The translations under genes and the position numbers were made by a program. Below, piece after piece: positions 25,858 through 34,590 of a stretch of 64,000 bases of DNA (position 1 is its first letter; each line of letters begins with the position of its first letter). Below the pieces are notes generated by a model, which did no database searches, had not been told where the DNA came from, and saw nothing but the letters and a program-made list of their open reading frames with translations. The DNA is taken from assembly GCF_002906155.1 (NCBI RefSeq), contig NZ_MUJK01000007.1, positions 186,001 to 250,000 of the forward strand, given 5' to 3'. Source of the DNA: Pseudomonas laurylsulfativorans. GTDB lineage: Bacteria > Pseudomonadota > Gammaproteobacteria > Pseudomonadales > Pseudomonadaceae.

Positions 25858-27378
25858 ATGCGTTACGCTCACCCCGGTACTGAAGGCGCTATCGTTTCGT
25901 TCAAAGCCAAATACGGTAACTACATCGGCGGCGAGTTCGTCGCGCCTGTCAAAGGTCAGTACTTCACCAATACCTCGCCAGTGAATGGCCAACCGATTGC
26001 CGAATTCCCCCGCTCCACGGCCGAAGACATCGATAAGGCCCTGGATGCCGCCCACGCCGCCGCCGACGCGTGGGGCGCTACTTCTGCGCAAGCCCGTTCG
26101 CTGGTGCTGCTGAAAATCGCCGACCGCATCGAACAGAACCTGGAATTGCTGGCGATCACCGAATCCTGGGACAACGGCAAGGCCGTGCGTGAAACCCTCA
26201 ACGCCGACATCCCGCTGGCCGCCGACCACTTCCGCTACTTCGCCGGTTGCATCCGCGCCCAGGAAGGCAGCGCTGCCGAAATCGACGGCAACACCGTGGC
26301 CTATCACATCCATGAACCGCTGGGCGTGGTCGGGCAGATCATCCCGTGGAACTTCCCGATCCTGATGGCCGCGTGGAAACTCGCCCCGGCCCTGGCCGCC
26401 GGTAACTGCGTGGTGCTCAAGCCAGCCGAACAAACCCCGCTGGGCATCACCGTGCTGGTCGAGCTGATCGGCGACCTGCTGCCACCGGGCGTACTGAACA
26501 TCGTGCAAGGTTTCGGCAAAGAAGCCGGCGAAGCGCTGGCCACCAGCAAGCGCATTGCCAAGATCGCTTTCACCGGCTCGACCCCGGTCGGTTCGCACAT
26601 CATGAAATGCGCGGCCGAAAACATCATTCCGTCCACCGTGGAACTGGGCGGCAAATCGCCGAACATCTTCTTCGAAGACATCATGAAGGCCGAGCCGTCC
26701 TTCATCGAGAAAGCCGCTGAAGGCCTGGTGCTGGCATTCTTCAACCAGGGCGAAGTCTGCACCTGCCCATCCCGCGCCTTGGTGCAAGAGTCGATCTACG
26801 ACGAATTCATGCAAGTGGTGATGAAGAAGGTCCTGCAAATCAAACGTGGCGACCCGCTGGACACCGACACCATGGTCGGCGCCCAGGCGTCCGAGCAGCA
26901 ATTCGACAAAATCCTTTCGTACCTGGAAATCGCCAAGGGCGAAGGTGCCGAGCTGCTGACTGGCGGCAAGGTGGAAAAACTCGAGGGCAACCTGGCGAGC
27001 GGGTATTACATCCAGCCGACGCTGCTCAAGGGCACCAACAAGATGCGTGTGTTCCAGGAAGAAATCTTCGGCCCGGTGGTGAGCATCACCACCTTCAAGG
27101 ACGAAGCCGAAGCCCTGGCCATCGCCAACGACACCGAGTTCGGCCTGGGCGCCGGCCTGTGGACCCGCGACATCAACCGCGCCTACCGCATGGGCCGCGC
27201 CATCAAGGCCGGTCGAGTGTGGACCAACTGCTACCACCTGTACCCGGCGCACGCCGCGTTCGGCGGGTACAAGAAGTCCGGCGTCGGTCGTGAAACCCAC
27301 AAGATGATGCTCGACCACTATCAGCAGACCAAAAACCTGCTGGTGAGCTACGACATCAATCCGCTGGGCTTCTTTTAA
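25858..27378 (+). CDS. exaC: Acetaldehyde dehydrogenase (ExaC-type NAD-dependent aldehyde dehydrogenase)
   Basis: This 506-residue aldehyde dehydrogenase oxidises acetaldehyde, the product of ethanolamine ammonia-lyase, to acetate. The general base Glu262 is in VELGGKSPN and the nucleophile Cys301 in FFNQGEVCTCPSR; the cofactor motif GFGKEAGEAL and FTGSTPVGSHI are present. The ATG at 25858 follows AAGGAGAG. It is transcribed from a sigma-54 promoter and lies upstream of the permease and eutBC, which fits ethanolamine use. The symbol follows common annotation of this type; the eat-locus copy in P. aeruginosa is PA4022. Confidence 0.92.
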   Translation: MRYAHPGTEGAIVSFKAKYGNYIGGEFVAPVKGQYFTNTSPVNGQPIAEFPRSTAEDIDKALDAAHAAADAWGATSAQARSLVLLKIADRIEQNLELLAITESWDNGKAVRETLNADIPLAADHFRYFAGCIRAQEGSAAEIDGNTVAYHIHEPLGVVGQIIPWNFPILMAAWKLAPALAAGNCVVLKPAEQTPLGITVLVELIGDLLPPGVLNIVQGFGKEAGEALATSKRIAKIAFTGSTPVGSHIMKCAAENIIPSTVELGGKSPNIFFEDIMKAEPSFIEKAAEGLVLAFFNQGEVCTCPSRALVQESIYDEFMQVVMKKVLQIKRGDPLDTDTMVGAQASEQQFDKILSYLEIAKGEGAELLTGGKVEKLEGNLASGYYIQPTLLKGTNKMRVFQEEIFGPVVSITTFKDEAEALAIANDTEFGLGAGLWTRDINRAYRMGRAIKAGRVWTNCYHLYPAHAAFGGYKKSGVGRETHKMMLDHYQQTKNLLVSYDINPLGFF

Positions 27379-27403
27379 CCCCTCTTGAAATGAGGTGAGT
27401 CCA

Positions 27404-27462
27404 TCGCTGGCAAGCCAGCTCCTACAGACCGCGTAAACCTGTAGGAGCCGACTTGCCGGCGA
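27404..27462. repeat. Paired inverted REP element (REPIN-like), family 2
   Basis: tcgctggcaagccagctcct from 27404 pairs with the inverted ctgtaggagccgacttgccg ending at 27462, with a few mismatches and a short centre. It lies 26 bases past the exaC stop and before the second sigma-54 promoter. Confidence 0.8.
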
Positions 27463-27502
27463 TGACATCCAAAACGACACAACACCCAAGGCCTGGCCGC
27501 TC

Positions 27503-27518
27503 TGGCACGGGCCTTGCG
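27503..27518 (+). promoter_or_regulatory. Sigma-54 (RpoN) promoter for the ethanolamine permease gene
   Basis: TGGCACGGGCCTTGCG fits the -24/-12 consensus almost exactly (GG at 27504-27505, GC at 27516-27517). It lies 81 bases before the permease ATG, so the transport-lyase genes have their own RpoN promoter, separate from exaC. Confidence 0.88.
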
Positions 27519-27598
27519 TACCCGTCATTCAGGATTTTTACCCAACCCGTCGTACCCGAAAGTCCAAAAGATCGAACAATAAAAATTAGAGAGGACTT

Positions 27599-28972
27599 AT
27601 GACTACTTCTTCCACACAGCTCAAACCCACACTCGGCACCCTGCATTTATGGGGCATTGCCGTCGGCCTGGTGATTTCCGGCGAGTACTTCGGCTGGAGT
27701 TATGGCTGGGGCACCGCAGGCACACTGGGCTTTCTCGTCACCGCGTTGATGGTGGCGACGATGTACACCTGCTTCATCTTCAGCTTCACCGAACTGACGA
27801 CTGCGATTCCCCACGCTGGCGGGCCGTTTGCCTACAGCCGCCGGGCCTTTGGTGAGAAAGGCGGGTTGATCGCCGGCATCGCCACCCTGATCGAATTCGT
27901 CTTTGCACCACCGGCCATCGCCATGGCCATCGGCGCCTACCTGAACGTGCAATACCCGGAACTTGACCCGAAGATCGCCGCCGTTGGCGCCTATTTCGTG
28001 TTCATGGGCCTGAACATCCTCGGCGTCAGCATCGCCGCTACCTTCGAATTGGTGGTCACTGTACTGGCGGTCGCTGAACTGCTGGTGTTCATGGGCGTGG
28101 TCGCCCCGGGCTTCAGCTTCAGCAACTTCGTACTCAATGGCTGGTCTGGCGCCAATGAGTTCACGATGGGCTCGATTTCCGGAATTTTCGCCGCCATTCC
28201 CTTCGCGATCTGGTTCTTTCTTGCCATCGAAGGCGCAGCCATGGCCGCCGAAGAAGCCAAAGACCCGAAACGCACAATCCCCAGGGCCTACGTCAGCGGC
28301 ATTCTGACCCTGGTGTTCCTGGCCATCGGCGTGATGGTGATGGCCGGCGGTGTCGGCGACTGGCGCCAGCTGTCGAACATCAACGATCCGTTGCCTCAGG
28401 CGATGAAAGCGGTGGTCGGCAATAATTCGACCTGGATGCACATGCTGGTATGGATTGGCCTGTTCGGTCTGGTGGCAAGTTTCCACGGGATCATTCTTGG
28501 CTATTCCCGGCAGTTCTTCGCCCTGGCTCGCGCCGGTTACCTGCCCAAAGGCCTGGCCAAGCTCTCGCGCTTCCAGACGCCGCACCGGGCGATTCTGGCC
28601 GGTGGTGTGATCGGTATTGCGGCCATCTACAGCGACGGGCTGGTCAACCTGCAAGGCATGACCCTGACGGCGGCAATGATCACCATGTCGGTATTCGGCG
28701 CCATCGTGATGTACATCATCAGTATGCTGAGCCTGTTCAAACTGCGTAAAACCGAACCGAACCTGGAACGCACCTTCCGCGCGCCGGGTTATCCGATCGT
28801 ACCGGGGATCGCGCTGTTCCTGGCGGTGGTGTGCCTGGTGGCGATGGCTTGGTTCAACACCTTGATCGGCCTGATATTCCTCGGATTCATGGCTGCCGGT
28901 TACCTGTACTTCCAGCTGACCGCCAGGCAACGTTCCGAGGCACCGGCGGACGCTATGCTCGAAGGTATATGA
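27599..28972 (+). CDS. eat: Ethanolamine permease (APC superfamily)
   Basis: This 457-residue inner-membrane protein has about twelve hydrophobic segments and belongs to the amino acid-polyamine-organocation superfamily. Family blocks include GLVISGEYFGWSYGWG, HAGGPFAYSRRAFGE and ATFELVVTVLAVAELLVF. The neighbours, eutB and eutC downstream and acetaldehyde dehydrogenase upstream, make ethanolamine the likely substrate. The ATG at 27599 follows GAGAGGAC. Confidence 0.93.
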   Translation: MTTSSTQLKPTLGTLHLWGIAVGLVISGEYFGWSYGWGTAGTLGFLVTALMVATMYTCFIFSFTELTTAIPHAGGPFAYSRRAFGEKGGLIAGIATLIEFVFAPPAIAMAIGAYLNVQYPELDPKIAAVGAYFVFMGLNILGVSIAATFELVVTVLAVAELLVFMGVVAPGFSFSNFVLNGWSGANEFTMGSISGIFAAIPFAIWFFLAIEGAAMAAEEAKDPKRTIPRAYVSGILTLVFLAIGVMVMAGGVGDWRQLSNINDPLPQAMKAVVGNNSTWMHMLVWIGLFGLVASFHGIILGYSRQFFALARAGYLPKGLAKLSRFQTPHRAILAGGVIGIAAIYSDGLVNLQGMTLTAAMITMSVFGAIVMYIISMLSLFKLRKTEPNLERTFRAPGYPIVPGIALFLAVVCLVAMAWFNTLIGLIFLGFMAAGYLYFQLTARQRSEAPADAMLEGI

Positions 28973-29031
28973 ATTGCACCGGTGCCGGGCCCGCTGCCCG
29001 GCGCCTGCATTATTGAAGTGCATGCAATTCC

Positions 29032-29124
29032 CTTGTGGGGGCGAGCCTGCTCGCGATGACGGAGTGTCAGGCGACTCATGTACCAATGACAGACCGCTTT
29101 CGCGAGCAGGCTCGCTCCCACAAG
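29032..29124. repeat. Paired inverted REP element (REPIN-like), family 1
   Basis: The 24-base arm beginning cttgtgggggcgagcctgct (29032-29055) is repeated inverted at 29101-29124. It separates the permease gene from eutB and could reduce read-through or protect mRNA ends. Confidence 0.85.
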
Positions 29125-29172
29125 GGCCAGTGGCGTATTCAAGACTTGAACATAACAGGAGGACACCGCCCC

Positions 29173-30567
29173 ATGGCCGTATTCGCCCATACCGTCGGCG
29201 CCCAGACTTACCGCTTCGACAGCCTCAAGGAAGTGATGGCCAAAGCCAGTCCGGCGCGCTCCGGAGATTTTCTGGCCGGCGTCGCCGCGCTCAACGATGG
29301 CGAGCGGGTGGCCGCACAGATGGCGTTGGCCGACACTCCGCTAAGCCACTTCCTGCAGGAAGCTCTGATCCCCTACGAATCCGATGAAGTCACCCGACTG
29401 ATCATCGACACTCACGACAAACAGGCCTTCGCCGTCGTCAGCCATCTCACCGTCGGCGGCTTTCGCGACTGGCTGCTCAGTGATGCCGCCGACGAACAGG
29501 TCCTGCGCGCCCTGGCCCCCGGCCTCACCCCGGAAATGGCTGCCGCCGTCTCGAAGATCATGCGCGTGCAGGATCTGGTGCTGGTGGCGCAAAAAATCCG
29601 CGTGGTCACGCAGTTTCGCGGCACTCTGGGCCTGCGCGGGCGCTTATCCACACGTCTGCAACCGAACCACCCCACCGACGAACCAGCCGGCATCGCCGCG
29701 AGCATTCTCGACGGCCTGCTGCACGGCAATGGCGACGCAATGATCGGTATCAACCCGGCCACCGATAGCATCGCCTCGATTTGCGCGATGCTGGAGATGC
29801 TCGACGCGATCATCCAGCGCTACGAAATCCCGACCCAGGCTTGTGTGCTGACCCATGTCACCACATCGATCGAAGCGGTCAATCGCGGCGTTCCGCTGGA
29901 CCTGGTGTTCCAGTCGATCGCCGGCACCGAAGCGGCCAACGCCAGTTTCGGCATCAACCTGAGTGTATTGAAGGAAGGCTATGACGCCGGTTTGAGTCTG
30001 AATCGCGGCACGCTGGGCCAGAACCTGATGTACTTCGAAACCGGCCAGGGCAGCGCCCTGTCGGCCAACGCCCACCATGGCGTCGATCAACAAACCTGCG
30101 AAACCCGCGCCTACGCCGTCGCGCGTCACTTCAACCCGTTTCTGGTCAACACCGTTGTCGGTTTCATCGGGCCGGAATACCTGTACAACGGCAAACAGAT
30201 CATCCGCGCCGGCCTGGAAGACCACTTCTGCGGCAAGTTGCTCGGCGTGCCCATGGGTTGCGACATCTGCTACACCAACCATGCCGAGGCTGACCAGGAC
30301 GATATGGACACCCTGCTGACCCTGCTGGGCGTCGCCGGGATCAACTTCATCATGGGCATCCCCGGTTCCGACGACATCATGCTCAATTACCAGACAACCT
30401 CGTTCCACGATGCGCTCTACGCCAGGCAGACCCTGGGGTTGAAGCCCGCACCGGAGTTCGAGCAGTGGCTGGCGAAAATGGGCATCTTCACCCAGGCGGA
30501 CGGCCGGGTTCTGTTTGGCAGCAGCCTGCCGCCGGCCTTCCGCCAGGCCCTGGCGCAATTGGGATGA
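29173..30567 (+). CDS. eutB: Ethanolamine ammonia-lyase large subunit
   Basis: EutB is the catalytic subunit of the adenosylcobalamin-dependent lyase that splits ethanolamine into acetaldehyde and ammonia. The 464 residues include GDAMIGINPATDS, CVLTHVTTSIEAVNRGVPLDLVFQ and FQSIAGTEAANASFG, all conserved. The ATG at 29173 (MAVFAHTVG) follows AGGAGGACACC, the best ribosome site; the frame is open back through the REP element but that part is not protein-like. No carboxysome-type eut shell genes are present. The enzyme needs B12. Confidence 0.96.
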   Translation: MAVFAHTVGAQTYRFDSLKEVMAKASPARSGDFLAGVAALNDGERVAAQMALADTPLSHFLQEALIPYESDEVTRLIIDTHDKQAFAVVSHLTVGGFRDWLLSDAADEQVLRALAPGLTPEMAAAVSKIMRVQDLVLVAQKIRVVTQFRGTLGLRGRLSTRLQPNHPTDEPAGIAASILDGLLHGNGDAMIGINPATDSIASICAMLEMLDAIIQRYEIPTQACVLTHVTTSIEAVNRGVPLDLVFQSIAGTEAANASFGINLSVLKEGYDAGLSLNRGTLGQNLMYFETGQGSALSANAHHGVDQQTCETRAYAVARHFNPFLVNTVVGFIGPEYLYNGKQIIRAGLEDHFCGKLLGVPMGCDICYTNHAEADQDDMDTLLTLLGVAGINFIMGIPGSDDIMLNYQTTSFHDALYARQTLGLKPAPEFEQWLAKMGIFTQADGRVLFGSSLPPAFRQALAQLG

Positions 30568-31400
30568 GTAATGACATGGATAAACTACCCTTCGACCCCC
30601 ACAACCCATGGCTGGAACTGCGACGCCTGACACCGGCGCGAATTGCCCTGGGCCGAACCGGCACCAGCATTCCCACCCGCGCACAACTGGACTTCCAATA
30701 CGCCCATGCCCAGGCGCGGGATGCGGTGCACTTGCCGTTCGATCACGCGGCACTCAACACACAACTGGCCGAACGCGGACACGAAAGCCTTTTGCTGCAC
30801 AGCGCCGCGATCGACCGCAACAGTTACCTGCAACGCCCGGACCTGGGACGAAAGCTCAATGAGGCGTCGGCAAAGACCCTGCGTGAATACGCTTCGACGC
30901 ATCCTGGCGGGGTCGATTTGGTCATCGTGATCGCCGACGGCCTGTCGGCACTGGCCGTTCATCGCCATACCCTGCCCTTTCTGGCACGCCTCGAAGAACA
31001 GATTGCGGCCGAAGGCTGGACTGTTGCGCCGGTGATATTGGTGGAACAGGGGCGCGTGGCAGTCGCGGACGAAATCGGTGAGTTGCTGGGTGCGAAAATG
31101 ACCGTCATCCTCATCGGCGAACGCCCTGGACTCAGCTCCCCGGACAGCCTGGGTTTATATTTCACCTACAATCCCAAGGTCGGCCTTACCGATGCCTACC
31201 GTAATTGCATCTCCAACGTGCGGCTCGAAGGCCTGAGTTACGGCATGGCGGCACACCGTTTGCTGTATTTGATGCGCGAAGCCTGTCGACGGCAATTGTC
31301 AGGGGTCAATCTGAAGGATGAAGCACAGGTCCAGACACTGGAGGCGGACGCGGGAGCCGACATGAAAGGTAATTTCCTGCTCGGCCCGCCGAATGCCTGA
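30564..31400 (+). CDS. eutC: Ethanolamine ammonia-lyase small subunit
   Basis: EutC completes the lyase and helps bind adenosylcobalamin. It has 278 residues; typical parts are DPWLELRRLTPARIALGRTG-like N-terminal sequence, VVIADGLSA-type strand (DLVIVIADGLSALA), GERPGLSSPDSLGLYFTY and CISNVRLEGLSYGMAA. The ATG at 30564 overlaps the eutB stop (ATGA), so translation is coupled; another ATG lies four codons in. It is the last gene of the eat-eut run. Confidence 0.95.
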   Translation: MSNDMDKLPFDPHNPWLELRRLTPARIALGRTGTSIPTRAQLDFQYAHAQARDAVHLPFDHAALNTQLAERGHESLLLHSAAIDRNSYLQRPDLGRKLNEASAKTLREYASTHPGGVDLVIVIADGLSALAVHRHTLPFLARLEEQIAAEGWTVAPVILVEQGRVAVADEIGELLGAKMTVILIGERPGLSSPDSLGLYFTYNPKVGLTDAYRNCISNVRLEGLSYGMAAHRLLYLMREACRRQLSGVNLKDEAQVQTLEADAGADMKGNFLLGPPNA

Positions 31401-31514
31401 ACCGCTTCCGCATTGCACATTCGTACCAGTTTCAGGCAGGATCGTTGCGCGGCCGCCAAGGGTTTCCCATCGCCGTCAGAGACGTAAGACAGCCACTTGA
31501 AGACGAGACCTACC

Positions 31515-31976
31515 ATGCGGATTATTCAAGCGACCCTCGAACACCTGGACCTGCTGGCCCCGTTGTTCGTCAAATATCGTGAGTTTTATGGTTCCCTGCC
31601 GTATCCGGACTCGTCCCGGGCGTTCCTCGAGAAACGCCTGCGTCGCAAGGAGTCGGTGATCTACCTGGCGCTGTCCGATGACGACAGCAACAAACTGATG
31701 GGTTTCTGCCAGCTGTACCCGAGCTTCTCCTCGCTTTCGCTCAAACGCGTGTGGATCCTCAACGATATTTATGTCGCCGAGGACGCCCGCCGCCAGTTGG
31801 TGGCCGACAACCTGATCCGTACCGCGAAAAAAATGGCCAAGGAAACCAATGCCGTGCGCATGCGTGTTTCCACCAGCAGCAACAATGAAATCGCGCAGAA
31901 AACCTACGAGTCCATCGGCTTCAAGGTAGACACCGAATTCAAGAACTATGTACTGCCGATCAGCGACGAACTCTAA
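31515..31976 (+). CDS. GNAT family N-acetyltransferase
   Basis: A 153-residue GNAT protein. The acetyl-CoA-binding region appears as LNDIYVAEDARRQLVADNLIRTAKKMA, a loose form of the V-x-x-x-x-R-x-x-G/A loop, followed by RMRVSTSSNNEIAQKTYESIGF, the usual last strand-helix. The acceptor is unknown. The ATG at 31515 begins MRIIQATLEHLDLL, the typical GNAT start; an in-frame TTG six codons before is unlikely. It follows eutC in the same order as in P. aeruginosa, but no functional link is evident. Confidence 0.88.
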   Translation: MRIIQATLEHLDLLAPLFVKYREFYGSLPYPDSSRAFLEKRLRRKESVIYLALSDDDSNKLMGFCQLYPSFSSLSLKRVWILNDIYVAEDARRQLVADNLIRTAKKMAKETNAVRMRVSTSSNNEIAQKTYESIGFKVDTEFKNYVLPISDEL

Positions 31977-31989
31977 ATCAGCTGCACCC

Positions 31990-32063
31990 TGCTCGCGATG
32001 GCATCGACTGGACTACACTGGTCCAACGAGACGACGGCATCGCGAAGCAGGCTCGCTCCCACC
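31990..32063. repeat. Degenerate REP pair, family 1
   Basis: tgctcgcgatggcatcg near 31990 and cgatggcatcgcgaag-type sequence with gcaggctcgctcccac ending at 32063 form an eroded inverted pair. The remaining gap to 32246 has a TATAAT at 32139-32144 that could be a -10 for dedA, but no good -35. Confidence 0.6.
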
Positions 32064-32246
32064 TGTTCGTTATCAAACATCAGCCCTGTCGTGACATTCC
32101 CCGCTACAATCTCGACGCGATTTTCACCACTCGCCTCGTATAATCCCGATATTCCCGCTTGTAAGAAAAACTACCCCTATCTGTAGTCTTACGCCAAGTC
32201 ATCCGCACAGGCCCGCTGAGTCGGGCCATTACCTCAGGTGCTATCC

Positions 32247-32903
32247 ATGGATTTCAACCCGATCGACATTGTCCTGCATCTCGACGTCTACCTCGACATG
32301 CTTGTAGCCAACTACGGGGCATGGATCTACGCCATTCTGTTCATGGTTATCTTTTGTGAAACCGGCCTGGTGGTCATGCCCTTCCTTCCGGGCGACTCCC
32401 TGCTGTTCATCGCCGGCGCCGTGGCGGCCGGTGGCGGCATGGACCCGGTACTGCTCGGCGGCCTGCTGATGCTGGCGGCGATCCTGGGCGACAGTACCAA
32501 CTACATCATCGGACGAACGGCGGGGGAAAAACTGTTCAGCAATCCGAACTCGAAGATCTTCCGGCGCGACTACCTGCAACAAACCCACGATTTCTACGAC
32601 AAGCATGGCGGCAAAACCGTGACCCTGGCGCGCTTCCTGCCCATCATCCGTACCTTTGCGCCCTTCGTCGCCGGCGTGGGCAAAATGCCCTATCCGCGCT
32701 TCTTCGCCTTCAGTGTGCTGGGTACGATCCTGTGGGTCGGCGGCCTGGTGACGCTCGGTTACTTCTTTGGCAATGTGCCGTTCATCAAGAAAAACCTGTC
32801 GCTGCTGATTGTGGGCATCATCCTGCTCTCGCTGGTGCCGATGATCATTGGCATGGTGCGTAGCCGCCTTGCCGGTTCGAGCTCAAAAGCCGAATCGCGC
32901 TGA
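32247..32903 (+). CDS. DedA family inner-membrane protein
   Basis: A 218-residue DedA/VTT protein with the conserved FCETGLVVMPFLPGDSLLF, LGDSTNYIIGR and ARFLPIIRTFAPFVAGVGKM; the acidic and arginine residues in these blocks are those needed in E. coli YqjA/YghB. Members move or scramble phospholipids or undecaprenyl phosphate in the inner membrane and support envelope stress tolerance. The ATG at 32247 is chosen over a GTG three codons upstream. It overlaps nothing and is followed four bases later by the MtfA-like gene. Confidence 0.93.
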   Translation: MDFNPIDIVLHLDVYLDMLVANYGAWIYAILFMVIFCETGLVVMPFLPGDSLLFIAGAVAAGGGMDPVLLGGLLMLAAILGDSTNYIIGRTAGEKLFSNPNSKIFRRDYLQQTHDFYDKHGGKTVTLARFLPIIRTFAPFVAGVGKMPYPRFFAFSVLGTILWVGGLVTLGYFFGNVPFIKKNLSLLIVGIILLSLVPMIIGMVRSRLAGSSSKAESR

Positions 32904-32907
32904 CACG

Positions 32908-33720
32908 ATGTGGTCTCTGAGCGCCTGGCGTCGCCAGCGCACCCTGGCCAAGCACCCGATTGCCGATGACATATGGCAACGGGTGCACCATCACCTGAGC
33001 TTTCTCGACGGCATCAGTGCCGCCGAAGACCAATGGCTGCGCGAAGCCTGCGTGCTGTTCCTCGAAGACAAGCACCTGACGGCCCTGCCCGGCGTCGAAC
33101 TGCATCAGGAGCAACGCTTGCTGCTCGCGGCCCAGGCGCAACTGCCGCTGCTGCACCTCGGCGACCTGAACTGGTATCAGGGCTTCCACGAAATCATTCT
33201 CTACCCTGACGACTTCCTCAGCCCCCAGCGCCATCGCGATGCCAGTGGCGTCGAGCACGAATGGGACGGCGAGCACAGCGGTGAAGCCTGGCAGCAAGGC
33301 CCGATCATCCTCGCATGGCCGGGCGTGATGGCCAGTGGTGGCTGGGAAGGCTACAACCTGGTGATCCACGAACTGGCGCACAAACTCGACATGCTCAATG
33401 GCGTCGCCAACGGCCTGCCGCCGTTGCACCCTGACATGCGGGTCAGCGACTGGGCCAGCGTCATGCAAGAGGCCTACGACGACCTCGACCGGCAACTGGA
33501 GCGCAATCCCGATGCCGAAACGGCCATCGATCCCTATGCCGCCGAAAACCCTGCCGAGTTCTTCGCCGTCACCAGCGAGTACTTCTTCAGCGCCCCGGAT
33601 TTGCTGCATGAGGCTTATCCACAGGTGTATCAACAGTTGAAGCTGTTCTATCGCCAGGACCCGCTGGCGAGGTTGAAGCAACTTCAGGCACATGACCCTG
33701 TCCATCAGGCACACCAGTAA
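32908..33720 (+). CDS. MtfA-like zinc-dependent peptidase (M90 family)
   Basis: This 270-residue protein matches MtfA (M90), a cytosolic metallopeptidase that in E. coli binds the repressor Mlc. The zinc motif HELAH is at residues 154-158 in GYNLVIHELAHKLDML, and ENPAEFFAVTSEYFF supplies the downstream Glu. LLLAAQAQLPLLHL and GFHEIILYPDDF are family blocks. Start: the ATG at 32908, directly after the dedA stop; the earlier frame overlaps dedA. Its link to sugar regulation in Pseudomonas is unproven. Confidence 0.9.
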   Translation: MWSLSAWRRQRTLAKHPIADDIWQRVHHHLSFLDGISAAEDQWLREACVLFLEDKHLTALPGVELHQEQRLLLAAQAQLPLLHLGDLNWYQGFHEIILYPDDFLSPQRHRDASGVEHEWDGEHSGEAWQQGPIILAWPGVMASGGWEGYNLVIHELAHKLDMLNGVANGLPPLHPDMRVSDWASVMQEAYDDLDRQLERNPDAETAIDPYAAENPAEFFAVTSEYFFSAPDLLHEAYPQVYQQLKLFYRQDPLARLKQLQAHDPVHQAHQ

Positions 33721-33742
33721 GCGCCATACGACTTCTGGTACA

Positions 33743-33771
33743 TGGCGTCGACCCAGGAATATGCCTATAAT
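33743..33771 (+). promoter_or_regulatory. Probable sigma-70 promoter for ppa
   Basis: A perfect -10 TATAAT lies at 33766-33771; the -35 region at about 33743 (tggcgt) is weak. The leader then contains two ttttggtcaa repeats (about 33782 and 33806). Confidence 0.5.
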
Positions 33772-33833
33772 CGCCGCCACTTTTTGGTCAATCCGACCAA
33801 TTGTTTTTGGTCAACTAACGGGGGCAACGCCCA

Positions 33834-34361
33834 ATGAGCTACAGCAAGATTCCGGCTGGCAAAGACCTGCCGAACGACATCTACGTCGCGATCGAGATTC
33901 CGGCCAACCACGCGCCGATCAAATACGAAATCGACAAAGACAGCGATTGCCTGTTCGTTGACCGTTTCATGGCCACCCCAATGTTCTACCCGGCCAACTA
34001 CGGTTACATCCCGAACACCCTGGCTGACGACGGTGATCCCCTCGACGTGCTGGTCGTGACCCCTTACCCGGTTGCTCCAGGTTCGGTAATCCGCGCTCGT
34101 CCGGTCGGCATCCTGAACATGACCGACGACGGCGGCGGCGATGCCAAAGTCATCGCAGTCCCACACGACAAGCTGTCCCAGCTGTACGTCGACGTGAAGG
34201 AATACACCGACCTGCCAGCACTGCTGATCCAGCAGATCGAGCACTTCTTCGCGAACTACAAAGATCTCGAAAAAGGCAAATGGGTGAAGATCGAAGGCTG
34301 GGCCGGCGCAGACGCCGCCCGCGACGCGATCACCAAGTCGGTTGCAGCCTATAAAGGTTAA
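33834..34361 (+). CDS. ppa: Inorganic pyrophosphatase (family I)
   Basis: Ppa hydrolyses pyrophosphate in the cytosol, driving biosynthetic reactions. The 175-residue length is standard for family I, and the metal-binding signature DDGDPLDVLVV is present, with YGYIPNTL, DAKVIAVPHDKL and KWVKIEGWAGAD. It has its own promoter and an intrinsic terminator close behind, so it is likely transcribed alone. Confidence 0.98.
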   Translation: MSYSKIPAGKDLPNDIYVAIEIPANHAPIKYEIDKDSDCLFVDRFMATPMFYPANYGYIPNTLADDGDPLDVLVVTPYPVAPGSVIRARPVGILNMTDDGGGDAKVIAVPHDKLSQLYVDVKEYTDLPALLIQQIEHFFANYKDLEKGKWVKIEGWAGADAARDAITKSVAAYKG

Positions 34362-34394
34362 TAGCAGCCGCGAGCTTCAAGCGACAGGCTTCAA

Positions 34395-34423
34395 GAAAAA
34401 CCCCGGTTGATCCGGGGTTTTTT
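34395..34423 (+). terminator. Rho-independent terminator of ppa
   Basis: aaccccgg (about 34399-34406) pairs with ccggggtt (34412-34419) around a five-base loop and is followed by a T-run, 34 bases past the ppa stop. Confidence 0.9.
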
Positions 34424-34443
34424 GTGGGCGCTTGATAAGCGCG

Positions 34444-34460
34444 CTAAACATGACGTTTAG
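34444..34460. promoter_or_regulatory. Operator-like palindrome upstream of the S24 repressor gene
   Basis: CTAAAC-ATGAC-GTTTAG is a perfect 6-bp inverted repeat with a 5-bp centre. Further GTTTA/CTAAA half-sites occur downstream (gctaaattt near 34530, cgttta near 34550). Autoregulation by the following repressor is the simple reading but is inferred. Confidence 0.45.
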
Positions 34461-34590
34461 TCTTGCTCGAACTTGGTTTTTGCCTGTTTAAAATTCCTCA
34501 AGAACGCCTTACATCCGGTCGTAAATTTCCCGCTAAATTTGAACGAGGCGTTTATTCAAACCCTTACCAGCCGCCAGTAGACTCGCGTTC

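Noticed and set aside
25828..27528. 566-codon open frame antisense to exaC
   Set aside because: It is a shadow of GC-rich codon bias: it covers exaC exactly, has no family motif and its product is a low-complexity Val/Gly/Arg/Asp mix.
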